Source: Sphingomonas pseudosanguinis (GTDB taxonomy: Bacteria; Pseudomonadota; Alphaproteobacteria; Sphingomonadales; Sphingomonadaceae). From it: DNA of 55,642 nucleotides. The position numbers and the translations under genes are program-made. Shown piece after piece: positions 36,619-46,172 of this stretch. The stretch lies in the NCBI RefSeq assembly GCF_014196255.1, contig NZ_JACIDH010000019.1, positions 1 to 55,642 on the forward strand, written 5' to 3'. The notes beneath the pieces were generated by a model, which saw nothing but the letters and a program-made list of their open reading frames with translations, was not told the origin of the DNA and searched no databases. Each line of letters begins with the position of its first letter. The first letter of the stretch is position 1.

Positions 36619-36815
36619 CCAAGACCTTGAACCCGGGCTGACGGGGCTTGCCCTTCCCCCCTCATACCAATTAGACGCGCGCTCATTCGCAAGGACCCGG
36701 TGCAATTCCGGGTGGCTATTCCGGCCGCCGATCCGCCGGACAACAGAATGCATGGCCCCATCGCCGCTCCTGCCCTCAGAGAGCGTGTCCGCCATGCGCG
36801 ACATTCTGGTATTTC

Positions 36816-38297
36816 ATGACTCTCCAAAGCTACCGAACCCAATGGTTCTCCAACCTGGGCGATGCGCGGCGCGATGTGCTGGCCGGTATCGTCGTCGCCC
36901 TCGCGCTGATTCCCGAGGCGATCGGCTTTTCGATCATCTCGGGCGTCGATCCGCGCGTCGGCCTGTATGCCTCGGTCGCGATCGCAATCGTCATTTCCTT
37001 TACCGGTGGCCGGCCGGCGATGATCTCGGCCGCGACCGCCGCCGTCGCGGTCGTCGTCACCCCGTTGGTCCGCGAGCACGGCGTCGATTATCTCTTCGCC
37101 GCGACCATCCTGATGGGGCTGATCCAGATCGCCGCCGGTTTCCTGCGCCTCGATCTGGTGATGCAGTTCGTCTCGCGATCGGTCATCACCGGCTTCGTCA
37201 ACGCGCTCGCCATCCTGATCTTCATGGCGCAGCTGCCGCAGCTGATCGGCGTCAGCTGGCACAGCTATGCGCTGATCGCCGGCGGGCTGGCCATCATCTA
37301 CCTGCTGCCGCGCATCACTAAGGCCGTCCCCTCCCCGCTCGTCGCCATCCTGGTGCTGGCGGCGATCAGCATCGCCATGGGCCTGCCGGTGCGCACGGTC
37401 GGCGACATGGGCCGCCTGCCCGAGGGGCTGCCCAGCCTGGCGCTGCCCAATGTGCCGCTCAGCTTCGAGACGTTGCGGATCATCCTACCCTATTCGCTGA
37501 CCATGGCTGCGGTCGGCCTGCTCGAATCGCTGCTGACCGCGCAGATCGTCGACGACATGACCGATACCGACAGCGACAAGCGGCGCGAATGCGGCGGTCA
37601 GGGCGTGGCCAATATCGCCGCCGCGCTGGTCGGTGGCATGGGCGGCTGCGCGATGATCGGCCAGTCGGTGATCAACGTCACGTCCGGGGGGCGCAAGCGG
37701 CTGTCGACGCTGACCGCCGGGCTGTTCCTGCTGTTCCTGCTCGCCGTGCTGGGCCCCGTGGTCGGGCGCATTCCGATGCCCGCGCTGGTCGCGGTGATGA
37801 TCATGGTGTCGATCGGCACGTTCAGCTGGAACTCGATCCCCAATCTGCGCCGCCATCCGCCGACCTCCTCGGTCGTCATGCTGGTCACGGTCGCGGTGGT
37901 CGTCGCCACCCGCGATTTGGCGCAGGGCGTGCTGGCCGGCGTGCTGCTGTCGGGCGTATTCTTCGCCGGCAAGGTCCGCCGCCTGTTCGCGGTCGAGCGG
38001 ATCGAGGAGGCCGGCACGGTGCGCTACCGCGTGACGGGGCAGATCTTCTTCGCCTCGGTCGACCGCTTCACCCGCGCCTTTCTGCCCGAACAGGGACGGA
38101 CCGTGGTGATCGACGTATCGGCGGCGCATTTCTGGGACATTTCGGGGGTCGGTGCGCTCGACAAGATCGTCGCGCGGCTGCGTCGTGATGGCTCATCGGT
38201 CGAGGTGATCGGCTATAATCGGGCCAGCGCCGATCTGGTCGACCGCTTCGCGCTGCACGACAAGACGGGGTTCGAACTGGGCGCGGTGCCGCACTGA
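36816..38297 (+). CDS. SulP family anion transporter with STAS domain
   Basis: The 493-residue protein has 10-12 membrane segments with the SulP hallmark [33 protein letters not shown], a [20 protein letters not shown] block, [16 protein letters not shown] and a C-terminal STAS domain (about 405-490, [22 protein letters not shown]). Bacterial SulP carriers move sulfate, bicarbonate or dicarboxylates; the substrate is not evident. The membrane part contains the usual order of motifs, and the STAS lacks obvious insertions. No carbonic anhydrase or sulfate-assimilation gene lies near. Next to it, 59 bp later, is a threonine aldolase. Confidence 0.9.
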   Translation: MTLQSYRTQWFSNLGDARRDVLAGIVVALALIPEAIGFSIISGVDPRVGLYASVAIAIVISFTGGRPAMISAATAAVAVVVTPLVREHGVDYLFAATILMGLIQIAAGFLRLDLVMQFVSRSVITGFVNALAILIFMAQLPQLIGVSWHSYALIAGGLAIIYLLPRITKAVPSPLVAILVLAAISIAMGLPVRTVGDMGRLPEGLPSLALPNVPLSFETLRIILPYSLTMAAVGLLESLLTAQIVDDMTDTDSDKRRECGGQGVANIAAALVGGMGGCAMIGQSVINVTSGGRKRLSTLTAGLFLLFLLAVLGPVVGRIPMPALVAVMIMVSIGTFSWNSIPNLRRHPPTSSVVMLVTVAVVVATRDLAQGVLAGVLLSGVFFAGKVRRLFAVERIEEAGTVRYRVTGQIFFASVDRFTRAFLPEQGRTVVIDVSAAHFWDISGVGALDKIVARLRRDGSSVEVIGYNRASADLVDRFALHDKTGFELGAVPH

Positions 38298-38356
38298 CGC
38301 ATCGCATGGGGCGGTGGTGTTGACCTGACCCACCGCCTCCCCCAAACGCCTGAGCC

Positions 38357-39358
38357 ATGCGCTTTTTCTCGGACAATGCCGCCCGTATCCATCCCAAGGT
38401 GATGGAGGCCATCGCCGCCGCCGACCGGATGGATACCGCCTATGACGGCGATCGCTGGTCCAGGGCGCTGGACGGGCGGCTGTCCGAGCTGTTCGGGACG
38501 GAGGTGGAGGTGCTGTGGGTGCCCACCGGCACCGCCGCCAACTGCCTGGCGCTCGCCGCGCTCTGCCCGCCTTATGGCGGGGTGGTCTGCCACCGCGACT
38601 CGCATATCCAGAATGACGAAGGCGGCGCGCCCGAATTCTACACCCACGGCGCCAAGCTGATGCTGGCGGATGGCGAGGGGGCGAAGCTGACCCCCGATAC
38701 GATCCGCAGCCTGATCGACGCGATCGCCAACGATGTGCACCGGGTCCAGCCGCACGCCATCTCGATCACCAACGCCACCGAATATGGCCGCGTCTACAAT
38801 CCGGGCGAAGTCGCCGCGATCGGCGCGCTTGCCAAGGAGCGGGGCTTGGGCTTCCACATGGACGGCGCGCGCTTCGCCAATGCCATTGCGCGGCTGGGCT
38901 GTACACCCGCCGCGCTGACCTGGCAGTCGGGCGTGGACGCGCTGTCCTTCGGCTTCGTCAAGAACGGCGCGATGAGTGCCGAGGCGCTGGTCTTCTTCAA
39001 GCCCGGCCTCGCTGAGGTCACCCGCCGCCGCCGCAAGCGCGCCGGGCTGCTGATGTCCAAAGGCCGTTACTTGGCCGCGCAGGTGCTGGCGATGGTCGAG
39101 AACGACCTGTGGATCGCGAACGGCGCGCTCGCCAATGCCTGTGCCGAGCGGCTGGCCGGCGCGGCGGGCGGCCGTCTGGTCCACCCCGTCGAGGCGAACG
39201 AGGTCTTCCTGCGCGCCACGCCCGAGGAAGCGGCCCGCTTGCGGGGGCAGGGTTTCGACTTCTACGACTGGGCGGAGGGCGAGATTCGCCTGGTCACCGC
39301 CTGGGACACCGACGCGCATCATGTCGCGGCGCTCGCCGATGCGATCATGGCCCTATGA
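38357..39358 (+). CDS. ltaE: Low-specificity L-threonine aldolase
   Basis: The 333-residue PLP enzyme cleaves L-threonine and allo-threonine to glycine and acetaldehyde. MRFFSDNAARIHPKVMEA opens the protein, Asp169 is in GFHMDGARFANA (contacts the pyridine nitrogen), and the PLP lysine is Lys202 in SFGFVKNGAMSAEA. PTGTAANCLAL binds the phosphate. The stop overlaps the ATG of the EamA gene (ATGA), so both are coupled; a link to amino-acid efflux is possible. The acetaldehyde product is the substrate of the aldB enzyme elsewhere in the window, but no shared regulation is seen. Confidence 0.9.
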   Translation: MRFFSDNAARIHPKVMEAIAAADRMDTAYDGDRWSRALDGRLSELFGTEVEVLWVPTGTAANCLALAALCPPYGGVVCHRDSHIQNDEGGAPEFYTHGAKLMLADGEGAKLTPDTIRSLIDAIANDVHRVQPHAISITNATEYGRVYNPGEVAAIGALAKERGLGFHMDGARFANAIARLGCTPAALTWQSGVDALSFGFVKNGAMSAEALVFFKPGLAEVTRRRRKRAGLLMSKGRYLAAQVLAMVENDLWIANGALANACAERLAGAAGGRLVHPVEANEVFLRATPEEAARLRGQGFDFYDWAEGEIRLVTAWDTDAHHVAALADAIMAL

Positions 39359-40275
39359 GCGAGTTCGACACCGGACCACGCTCCACCCGCGCCGCCGTCC
39401 TGATCCCCTTCGCGATCGTCACGCTGATCTGGGGATCGACCTGGCTGGTCATCCGCGACCAGATTTCGGTCGTCCCCGCCACCTGGTCGGTCAGCTATCG
39501 CTTCCTGGTCGGCGGGCTGGCCATGGGTGCGTTCGCGCTGGCCAAGCGTGAGAGTTTCCGGCTCGGCACCACCGGCTGGTTGTTCGCAGGCGGCATCGGG
39601 CTGTTCCAGTTCGTCCTCAACTTCAACTTCGTCTACCGCGCCGAGGCGTACATCACCTCCGGACTGGTCGCGGTCGTCTTCGCGATGCTGCTGATCCCCA
39701 ATGCGGGGTTCGCGCGGCTGTTTCTGGGACAGCGCATGGGACGGCAGCTGCTGGTCGGCTCCGCCATCGCGATGGCGGGTGCGGCGCTGCTGTTCGTGCA
39801 TGAAGCGCGGGTCGATCCCGCCGGCCCCTCCCGCGCGCTGACCGGTATCGCGCTGACCATCGTCGCGATCCTGTCCGCCTCCACGGCGAACGTCATGCAG
39901 GCGACCAACACCGCCAAGCGCTTCCCGATGCACGCGACCTTGAGCGTCGCGATGCTGATCGGCTCGGCGCTGGATGCGGTTATCGCCTATAGCCTGAACG
40001 GCCCGCCGGTGTTCGAGATGCGCGCCGGCTATATCCTCGGCATCCTCTATCTCGGCCTCTTCGCCTCGGCGCTGGCCTTTCCGCTCTATTACCGGGTGCT
40101 GCGCACCATCGGCCCGGCCAAGGCGGCCTATTCCAGCGTGATCGTGCCGGTCATCGCGATGAGCCTGTCGACGGTGTTCGAGGGCTATCGCTGGTCGCTG
40201 CTGGCGGGTGCGGGCGCGGGCGTGACCGCGATCGGGCTGGTCATCGCGCTCAAGGCGCGCAGGCCCAACCGGTAA
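39355..40275 (+). CDS. EamA/DMT family transporter
   Basis: A 306-residue carrier with ten helices in two EamA repeats. The first opens with FAIVTLIWGSTWLVIRDQISVVPATWSVSYRFL, the family signature, and the second has LYLGLFASALAFPLYYRVLRTIGPAKAAYSSVIVPVIAMSLSTVFEG. Members export metabolites or amino acids (RhaT/RarD/YdcZ-like). It starts in the stop of ltaE, and its last 91 bp lie opposite the 3' end of the SDR gene. Substrate unknown; threonine-derived metabolites are a guess from the operon. Confidence 0.88.
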   Translation: MSEFDTGPRSTRAAVLIPFAIVTLIWGSTWLVIRDQISVVPATWSVSYRFLVGGLAMGAFALAKRESFRLGTTGWLFAGGIGLFQFVLNFNFVYRAEAYITSGLVAVVFAMLLIPNAGFARLFLGQRMGRQLLVGSAIAMAGAALLFVHEARVDPAGPSRALTGIALTIVAILSASTANVMQATNTAKRFPMHATLSVAMLIGSALDAVIAYSLNGPPVFEMRAGYILGILYLGLFASALAFPLYYRVLRTIGPAKAAYSSVIVPVIAMSLSTVFEGYRWSLLAGAGAGVTAIGLVIALKARRPNR

Positions 40276-41024
40276 TCGGGATAGCGGGGCCGCCAGTTCA
40301 GCACCCGCTTGGCCTTGCCATTCGCCACCCGCCGGTTCTCGGCATAGAAACCGCGCGCCGCCGCCGACAGGCTTTCGAGCGGCACGAGCGGGGGCGGCGG
40401 CAGGCCCGCCAGCCGGGCGGCGTAGGACACCACCGCATCCTGATCGCAAGGGTGATCGTCCGACAGATTGTACGCGCCGGCCGGACCGTCGAACCCGGCG
40501 ATCACGCCCGAGACGATGTCGGCGATATGCACCCGGCTGAACACCTGTCCGGGCAGCCCGACCCGGTGCGCGCGTCCGCCACGAACCCGGTCGATCGGCG
40601 AACGGCCTGGGCCGTAGATGCCCGGCAATCGGAAGACCCGCGCCCCCAGCGCCTGCCAATCCGCATCCGCCGCCGCCCGTGCCGCGCGTCGTCCCGAGCC
40701 GATCGGCGCGGTCTCGTCCACCCACGCGCCGCCGGTATCGCCGTAAACGCCGGTCGAGGACAGATAGCCGACCCACGCCTTGGACCCGGCCAGTGGCGGG
40801 CCATAGGCGACCAGCACCGGGTCCTGCTCGCCCTCCGGCGGCACCGAGGACAGGATATGCGTGGCGGCGGCCATCGCCGCCTCCACACGCTCGCGGTCGT
40901 CGAACCGCACGGTGCCGCCGCGCCCGTCGCGCGTGGTGCCGGTAACGGACCAGCCGCGCTCTTCCATCAATGCCGCCAAATGGCCGGCGGCATAGCCCAT
41001 GCCGAAGACGAACAGCTTACTCAC
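40185..41024 (-). CDS. NAD-dependent epimerase/dehydratase (SDR, YeeZ-like)
   Basis: The 279-residue SDR starts at GTG 41024, chosen because GGAGG lies five bases before it; the ATG at 41039 lies upstream of that ribosome site. The N-terminal KLFVFGMGYAAGHLAALMEERGWSVTGTTR is an atypical Rossmann glycine motif (GMGYAAG) seen in YeeZ-type extended SDRs. YLSSTGVYGDTGGAWVDE and FRLPGIYGPGRSPIDRV carry the Tyr and substrate regions, although the usual YxxxK is not obvious. It is probably an NAD(P)-binding sugar-nucleotide-like or regulatory SDR. It converges on eamA with 91 bp of overlap, and its upstream side carries a repeat array. Confidence 0.8.
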   Translation of the reverse strand: MSKLFVFGMGYAAGHLAALMEERGWSVTGTTRDGRGGTVRFDDRERVEAAMAAATHILSSVPPEGEQDPVLVAYGPPLAGSKAWVGYLSSTGVYGDTGGAWVDETAPIGSGRRAARAAADADWQALGARVFRLPGIYGPGRSPIDRVRGGRAHRVGLPGQVFSRVHIADIVSGVIAGFDGPAGAYNLSDDHPCDQDAVVSYAARLAGLPPPPLVPLESLSAAARGFYAENRRVANGKAKRVLNWRPRYPDYRLGLRALSAMTSPIAVTPAPAPASSDQR

Positions 41025-41040
41025 CCAACCTCCGTACATG

Positions 41041-41569
41041 GCCTTCGACGTCGCTCAGCCTGAACGGGCGTGGCGGAGGTTTGGCTGCAAAAGCCTTCCG
41101 CTCCGACCGCCATCGCTGCCCACTCCAACCTCCGTTCGCACTGAGCGCAGTCGAAGTGTATGCCGGGGACGGGCCGTTTGGCGAAGGTTATCCCTTGGCC
41201 TTCGACTGCGCTCAGGCTGAACGGGTGTGGGGTGGTTTGGCTGCGAATACCTTCCCGCTCCGACCGCCATCGCTGCCCGCCCCAACCTCCGTTCACACTG
41301 AGCGAAGTCGAAGTGCACGTCGGGGACGGGCCACTTGGCGAAGGTTATCCCTTGGCCTTCGACTACGCTCAGGCTGAACGGGTGTGGGGTGGTTTGGCGA
41401 CAAAAGCCTTCCCGCTCGAACCACCGTCACCGGCCACCCCCAACCTCCGTTCGCACTGAGCGAAGTCGAAGTGCACGCCCCGGACGGGCCACTTGGCCTA
41501 GCTTATCCCTTGGCCTTCGACTTCGCTCAGGCTGAACGAGCGTGGGGGAGGTTTGGCGCCAAATAGCCG
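41041..41569. repeat. 157-bp tandem repeat array (about 3.3 copies)
   Basis: The 547 bp between the SDR gene and the M28 peptidase hold no gene. GCCTTCGAC recurs at 41041, 41198, 41355 and 41513, giving unit lengths of 157, 157 and 158 bp. Each unit contains CTTCGAC..CGCTCAG(G/C)CTGAACG and, about 90 bp later, the inverse CGTTCRCACTGAGCG.AGTCGAAG, so it can fold as a long hairpin. Copies differ by scattered base changes. A single related hairpin is at 47218-47297. Confidence 0.9.
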
Positions 41570-41586
41570 AAACGCTCCCCTCCCCC

Positions 41587-43305
41587 TCACTTCGCCGCCA
41601 TCGGCCCCTTATAGAGCGTGCCGAAATAGTCGCCCTTGTTCCACACCGGCCGCTCCGCGCCATCGGCGATCTCGCGCGCGATGGCGTAGTTGACGCTCAC
41701 GAAGCGCGGGCCCTGGCTCCAGTCGATGCCCTGATCCACCTCGTCACCGGGCTTGTGATAGCGGTGGCTCATGAAGTCGGCGACCGCCGCCTTGCCCGGC
41801 CCGGCCTGGCCCGGCCACAGGAAGACCGAGGGGATGCCCTTCTGCACGAAGCGGAAATGGTCGGAGCGGACGAAGATGCCCTCCTCGGGCATGGGATCGG
41901 GTGCGACCGGAAGGCCCATCGCGCCCACCGCCTTGCGCACGATCGGCCCCAGGGTCGAGCGGTCCGCACCGAACACCACCATATCCTCGAACTTGTAGGT
42001 CAGGATCGGCATGTCGAGATTGACGTCGGCGACGATCGACGACAGCGGCACGGTCGGGTGGTTGGCGAAATAGTCGGAGCCGACCAGCCCCTTCTCCTCC
42101 GCCGTCACCGCCAGGAACATGACGGTGCGCTTGGGCGCGGCCGCCGCCTTGAAGCGCTTGGCCTCCTCGATCAGGCTGGCGATGCCGATCGCGTTGTCGA
42201 GCGCGCCGTTGTTGATCCGGTCGCCATCGCCGCCCTCATTGACGCCGATATGGTCGAGATGCGCCGACAGGACGACGACCTGGTCCTTCAGCTTGGGATC
42301 GCTGCCTGGGATCAGGCCGATGACGTTGCTGCTGTCCATCGGCTTGAAGCTGGTCTTGCTGGCGACCGTCATCTGCCCCCGGGTCGTGACGGGCGAGAAG
42401 CGCGGCTTGGCCGAAGCGGCCGCCTTGGTGATCGCGGCCCAGTCCTTGCCGAACAGCTTGGCCGCGCCGGCTTGCGACAGCGTGCCCAGCACCGGGGTGG
42501 TCGGCGTCATCGCATGCGCGGTGCCGTCCGGATTGGCCCAGGTCACGCGCTGCGCATCATAATAGCGCGCCAGCGAGGCGAAGGGGCGCTGGCGTCCGTT
42601 GGCGCGCGGCATATCGATCTGCACCGCGCCGACAGCACCCCGCGCCGCCGCCAGGGTGGCCTTGTTCGCCGCCGATCCGAAAAAGGCACGCTCCTCGCCG
42701 CCCAGCCCCTCGGGCGTGCCGGGCAGGAAGGCGACGATCTTGCCGCGCACATCGGCGCCCTTGTAATCGGTCAGTCCATATTGCGCGGCATCGATGCCAT
42801 AGCCGACGAAGACGACCGGCGCGCTCAGGCTGGTCTCCTTGGCATTGGGCACCGGCGAGGGCACGAAATCCTCGCCGAAGACCAGCTCTTGCGCCTGGCC
42901 GCCCGTCGGGGTCCACATCGCGCTGCCCTTGTCGGCGACCTTGTAGCCGACCAGCGGCACCTTTTGCAGATAGCCGCCCTCGTCACCGCCGGGGCGCAGG
43001 CCCGCGGCATAGAATTGCGCGGCGACATATTGCGCGGCGATGTCGTAATCGCGGGTCCCCGCCTCACGCCCCGCCATCGCGTCCGACGCCAGGAACATGA
43101 CATGCGCCTTCATCGCCGCCTGATCCTCGGGCAGCGGGGCGGTGATGGTCGCGTTGCGCTCGGCGGGACTGCGCTGGGGCGTTATGGTCTGGGCCGTGGC
43201 CGGCGCGGTCTGGGCATGATCGTGGCCAAAGGCGTGATCATGGTCGTGCGCGACAGCGGCGGTGGACAGGAGAAGCAGCGGCAGCAGAGCCGTCGAACGC
43301 GACAT
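41587..43305 (-). CDS. Secreted M28 family zinc metallopeptidase
   Basis: This 572-residue protein has a signal peptide (about 1-19) followed by a histidine-rich strip AHDHDHAFGHDHA, then a PA-like insert (about 150-330) and an M28 catalytic domain (about 335-560). Zinc ligands and catalytic residues are visible: LSAHLDHIG (His, Asp), NNGALDNAIG (bridging Asp), VTAEEKGLVG (Glu base/ligand), VNLDMP (Asp) and SHRYHKPGDE (His). It is probably a periplasmic or secreted aminopeptidase. The His-rich strip right after the signal may bind Zn or Cu. It is divergent from pepN with 138 bp between starts, and the array of 157-bp repeats lies 3' of it. Confidence 0.9.
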   Translation of the reverse strand: MSRSTALLPLLLLSTAAVAHDHDHAFGHDHAQTAPATAQTITPQRSPAERNATITAPLPEDQAAMKAHVMFLASDAMAGREAGTRDYDIAAQYVAAQFYAAGLRPGGDEGGYLQKVPLVGYKVADKGSAMWTPTGGQAQELVFGEDFVPSPVPNAKETSLSAPVVFVGYGIDAAQYGLTDYKGADVRGKIVAFLPGTPEGLGGEERAFFGSAANKATLAAARGAVGAVQIDMPRANGRQRPFASLARYYDAQRVTWANPDGTAHAMTPTTPVLGTLSQAGAAKLFGKDWAAITKAAASAKPRFSPVTTRGQMTVASKTSFKPMDSSNVIGLIPGSDPKLKDQVVVLSAHLDHIGVNEGGDGDRINNGALDNAIGIASLIEEAKRFKAAAAPKRTVMFLAVTAEEKGLVGSDYFANHPTVPLSSIVADVNLDMPILTYKFEDMVVFGADRSTLGPIVRKAVGAMGLPVAPDPMPEEGIFVRSDHFRFVQKGIPSVFLWPGQAGPGKAAVADFMSHRYHKPGDEVDQGIDWSQGPRFVSVNYAIAREIADGAERPVWNKGDYFGTLYKGPMAAK

Positions 43306-43443
43306 GCAGGACCTTTCGGGAAAAAACAGTCCCTAGGGGTATCATGCCGCCCCCTGCGATCAAGCGGCATGCCTTGTGGTACCACGCTTTTTTCCGCCGC
43401 GCCCGCCATGGCCCTATCGGATCGGCAGGGCTATATTCCCGCG

Positions 43444-46047
43444 ATGGACATCCAGCACAGCGTGGCCCAGCCCAGCACCGCCCCCGCCGTCATCCGGCGC
43501 GAGGATTATTGCCCGCCGGCCTGGGCCGTGCCCGACATCACGCTCGATTTCCGGCTCGACCCGGCCGAAACCCGGGTGCGTGCCACCCTGTCGGTGACGC
43601 GAAACGGCGCGCATGACGAACCGCTGCGCCTCGACGGCGCCGGGCAGACGCCGGTGTCGGTGACGGTCGACGGGGCCGTGGTCGACGACTGGCGGATCGA
43701 GGGCGAGCAGCTGGTCGTGCCGCTGCCCGGCGACGCCCATATCGTCGAGACCGAGGTGGTGATCGCCCCCGATCGCAACACCCAGCTGATGGGCCTTTAC
43801 GCCTCGGGCGGCAATCTGTGCACCCAGTGCGAGGCGGAGGGGTTCCGCCGCATCACCTTCTTCCCCGACCGGCCCGATGTGCTCAGCGTCTACCGCGTCC
43901 GCATGACGGCGGATGCGCGGCGTTTCCCGGTGCTGCTCGCCAATGGCGATCCGGTGGCGAAAGGGACCAACGACGACGGCACGCACTGGGCCGAGTGGCA
44001 CGATCCCTATCCGAAGCCCTCCTATCTCTTCGCGCTGGTCGCGGGCGATCTGGCGGTCAACCGTTCGACCTTCACCACGATGAGCGGGCGTGAGGTCGAA
44101 CTCGGCATCTGGGTGCGCGCCGCCGATCTGGCCAAGACCGACCATGCGCTCCATGCGCTGAAGCTGTCCATGGCGTGGGACGAGCGCATCTATGGCCGCG
44201 AATATGACCTGGACGTGTTCAACATCGTCGCGGTCGACGATTTCAACTTTGGCGCGATGGAGAATAAGGGGCTGAACATCTTCAACAGCCGCTACATCCT
44301 CGCCGATCCCGACACCGCGACCGATTACGATTACGACGCGATCGCCGCCGTCGTCGCGCATGAATATTTCCACAACTGGTCGGGCAACCGGATCACCTGC
44401 CGCGACTGGTTCCAGCTGTCGCTGAAGGAAGGCTTCACCGTCTATCGCGACCAGTGTTTCTCCGCCGATCAGGGATCGGCGGCGGTCAAGCGGATCGAGG
44501 AGGTTCGGGGCCTGCGCGCCAGCCAGTTCCCCGAGGATTCCGGCCCGCTCGCGCATCCGGTGCGCCCCGAAAGCTATATCGAGATCAGCAACTTCTACAC
44601 GGCGACCATCTACAACAAGGGTGCCGAGCTGATCCGGATGATGGCGACCATCCTGGACCCGGCGAAGTTCCGCGCCGCCACCGACCTGTATTTCAGCCGC
44701 TTCGACGGGACGGCCGCGACCTGCGAGGATTTCGTTGCCTGCATGGAGGAAGCGGGCGGCGTCGATCTGCGCCAGTTCCGCCTCTGGTATTCCCAGGCCG
44801 GCACGCCGCGCGTCTCGGCTGGCCTCTCGCACGAGCCCGGCGGCGGCCGCGCGGTGCTGCGCCTGGCCCAGCATGTCCCGCCGTCGCCCGGCCAGCCGGT
44901 CAAGCAGCCGATGGTCCTGCCGCTGAAGGTCCGGCTGTTCGGCGCGGAGACCGGCCGGCCGCTGACCGACGAACAGCTGATCCTGCTCGACCAGGCGGCC
45001 GAGACGATCACGTTCGAGGCGGTGACCGAGCGTCCCGTGCTGTCGATCAATCGCGGCTTTTCCGCGCCCGTCGTCATCGAGAGCGATCGGTCGGCGGCCG
45101 ATCTGGCCTTCCTGTCGGCGCATGACGACGATCCCTTCGCCCGGTACGAGGCGATGCAACAACTGATGCTCGACACGCTGGTCGCGGGCACGATCAACGG
45201 GGAAATGAATGCGCAGGCGGTGATCGACGCGGTCGCCCGCACGCTGGCGGCCGAGGGGCTGGAGCCGGCCTTCCTGGCGGAGGCGGTCCTGCTGCCCTCG
45301 GAGAATTTCATCGGCGATCAGTTGGCGATGGTCGACCCCGATGCGATCCACGCGGCGCGCGAGTCGCTGCGGCGGCAGATCGGCCAGGCCCTGACGCCCG
45401 TGTGGCGGCGGCTCTACGGCGAGATGGCGCAAGGGGCCTATGTCTATTCCCCCGACGCCAAGGGCCGTCGCCGGCTGCGCAGCGTCGCGCTCGGCTATAT
45501 CGCGGCGAGCGGGGCGGAGGATGCCGCCGCGCTGGCGCTCGCGCAGTTCGACGCCGCCGACAACATGACCGACCGGCAGGCGGCACTGACCACGCTGGTC
45601 AGCTCCGACGCGCCCGAGCGCGACATCGCGCTGGAGCGGTTCCATGCGCGCTATGCCGACAATGCGCTGGTGCTCGACAAATGGTTCCAGACCCAGGCGC
45701 TGTCGTCGCGCGACGATACCGGTGCGGTCGTGGCGACGCTGGCCGAGCATCCGACCTTCACGCTGGCCAACCCCAATCGCGCTCGCGCGCTGATCGGCGC
45801 GTTCGGGATGAACCAGCGCGCGTTCAACGCCGCCAACGGCTCGGGCTATCGCTTCCTGGCAGACCAGCTGATCGCGCTCGACCGGCTCAACCCGCAGACG
45901 GCGGCAAAGCTACTGCCGCCGCTCGGCCGCTGGCGCCGGTTCGACGGGAACCGTGCGCAGTTGATGCGCGCCGAGCTGGCGCGCATCGTCGCGACGCCGG
46001 GACTGTCGAAGGACCTGTTCGAGCAGGCGTCGAAGAGTCTCGACTAA
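43444..46047 (+). CDS. pepN: Aminopeptidase N (M1 family)
   Basis: The 867-residue zinc exopeptidase starts at ATG 43444, the first start in frame after the region divergent from the M28 gene; an accidental open frame continues far upstream antisense to M28 and is not part of it. The M1 signature GAMENKGLNIFN is present with HEYFHNW as the HExxH zinc motif, and the second Glu is in LSLKEGFTVYRDQ. The typical PepN C-terminal helical half follows, ending in FEQASKSLD. It releases N-terminal amino acids from peptides in the cytoplasm. Length is typical. A nested palindromic repeat directly follows the stop. Confidence 0.95.
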   Translation: MDIQHSVAQPSTAPAVIRREDYCPPAWAVPDITLDFRLDPAETRVRATLSVTRNGAHDEPLRLDGAGQTPVSVTVDGAVVDDWRIEGEQLVVPLPGDAHIVETEVVIAPDRNTQLMGLYASGGNLCTQCEAEGFRRITFFPDRPDVLSVYRVRMTADARRFPVLLANGDPVAKGTNDDGTHWAEWHDPYPKPSYLFALVAGDLAVNRSTFTTMSGREVELGIWVRAADLAKTDHALHALKLSMAWDERIYGREYDLDVFNIVAVDDFNFGAMENKGLNIFNSRYILADPDTATDYDYDAIAAVVAHEYFHNWSGNRITCRDWFQLSLKEGFTVYRDQCFSADQGSAAVKRIEEVRGLRASQFPEDSGPLAHPVRPESYIEISNFYTATIYNKGAELIRMMATILDPAKFRAATDLYFSRFDGTAATCEDFVACMEEAGGVDLRQFRLWYSQAGTPRVSAGLSHEPGGGRAVLRLAQHVPPSPGQPVKQPMVLPLKVRLFGAETGRPLTDEQLILLDQAAETITFEAVTERPVLSINRGFSAPVVIESDRSAADLAFLSAHDDDPFARYEAMQQLMLDTLVAGTINGEMNAQAVIDAVARTLAAEGLEPAFLAEAVLLPSENFIGDQLAMVDPDAIHAARESLRRQIGQALTPVWRRLYGEMAQGAYVYSPDAKGRRRLRSVALGYIAASGAEDAAALALAQFDAADNMTDRQAALTTLVSSDAPERDIALERFHARYADNALVLDKWFQTQALSSRDDTGAVVATLAEHPTFTLANPNRARALIGAFGMNQRAFNAANGSGYRFLADQLIALDRLNPQTAAKLLPPLGRWRRFDGNRAQLMRAELARIVATPGLSKDLFEQASKSLD

Positions 46048-46051
46048 CCTT

Positions 46052-46169
46052 ATTCCTCCCCTTGCAGGGGAGGTGGCAGCGCGCAGCGCTGACGGAGGGG
46101 TGTCCCGCTCTCGATAGGGCGACACCCCTCCGACGCGCTCCGCGCGCCACCTCCCCTTACAGGGGAGGA
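46052..46169. repeat. Nested palindromic repeat element, copy 2
   Basis: It starts and ends with the same local palindromes as the element at 36427 (CCTCCCCTTGCAGGGGAGG and CCTCCCCTTACAGGGGAGG) and has the inner arms GGAGGGGTGTC / GACACCCCTCC. Its core is shorter than copy 1 (118 versus 143 bp) and the middle sequence differs. It fills the gap between pepN and the convergent hydrolase gene and could also act as a terminator. Confidence 0.85.
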
Positions 46170-46172
46170 ATG

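Noticed and set aside
41041..41569. CRISPR array
   Set aside because: The repeat period is 157 bp, with the whole unit repeated and no unique spacers; no cas gene is in the window.
41542..43443. A very long open frame on the plus strand (over 600 codons) antisense to the M28 gene and in frame with pepN, giving an apparent 1501-residue protein
   Set aside because: The upstream 634 codons are Arg/His/Asp-rich text with no domain, they mirror the GC-rich M28 gene on the other strand, and PepN is complete from 43444. It is a shadow frame caused by high GC.
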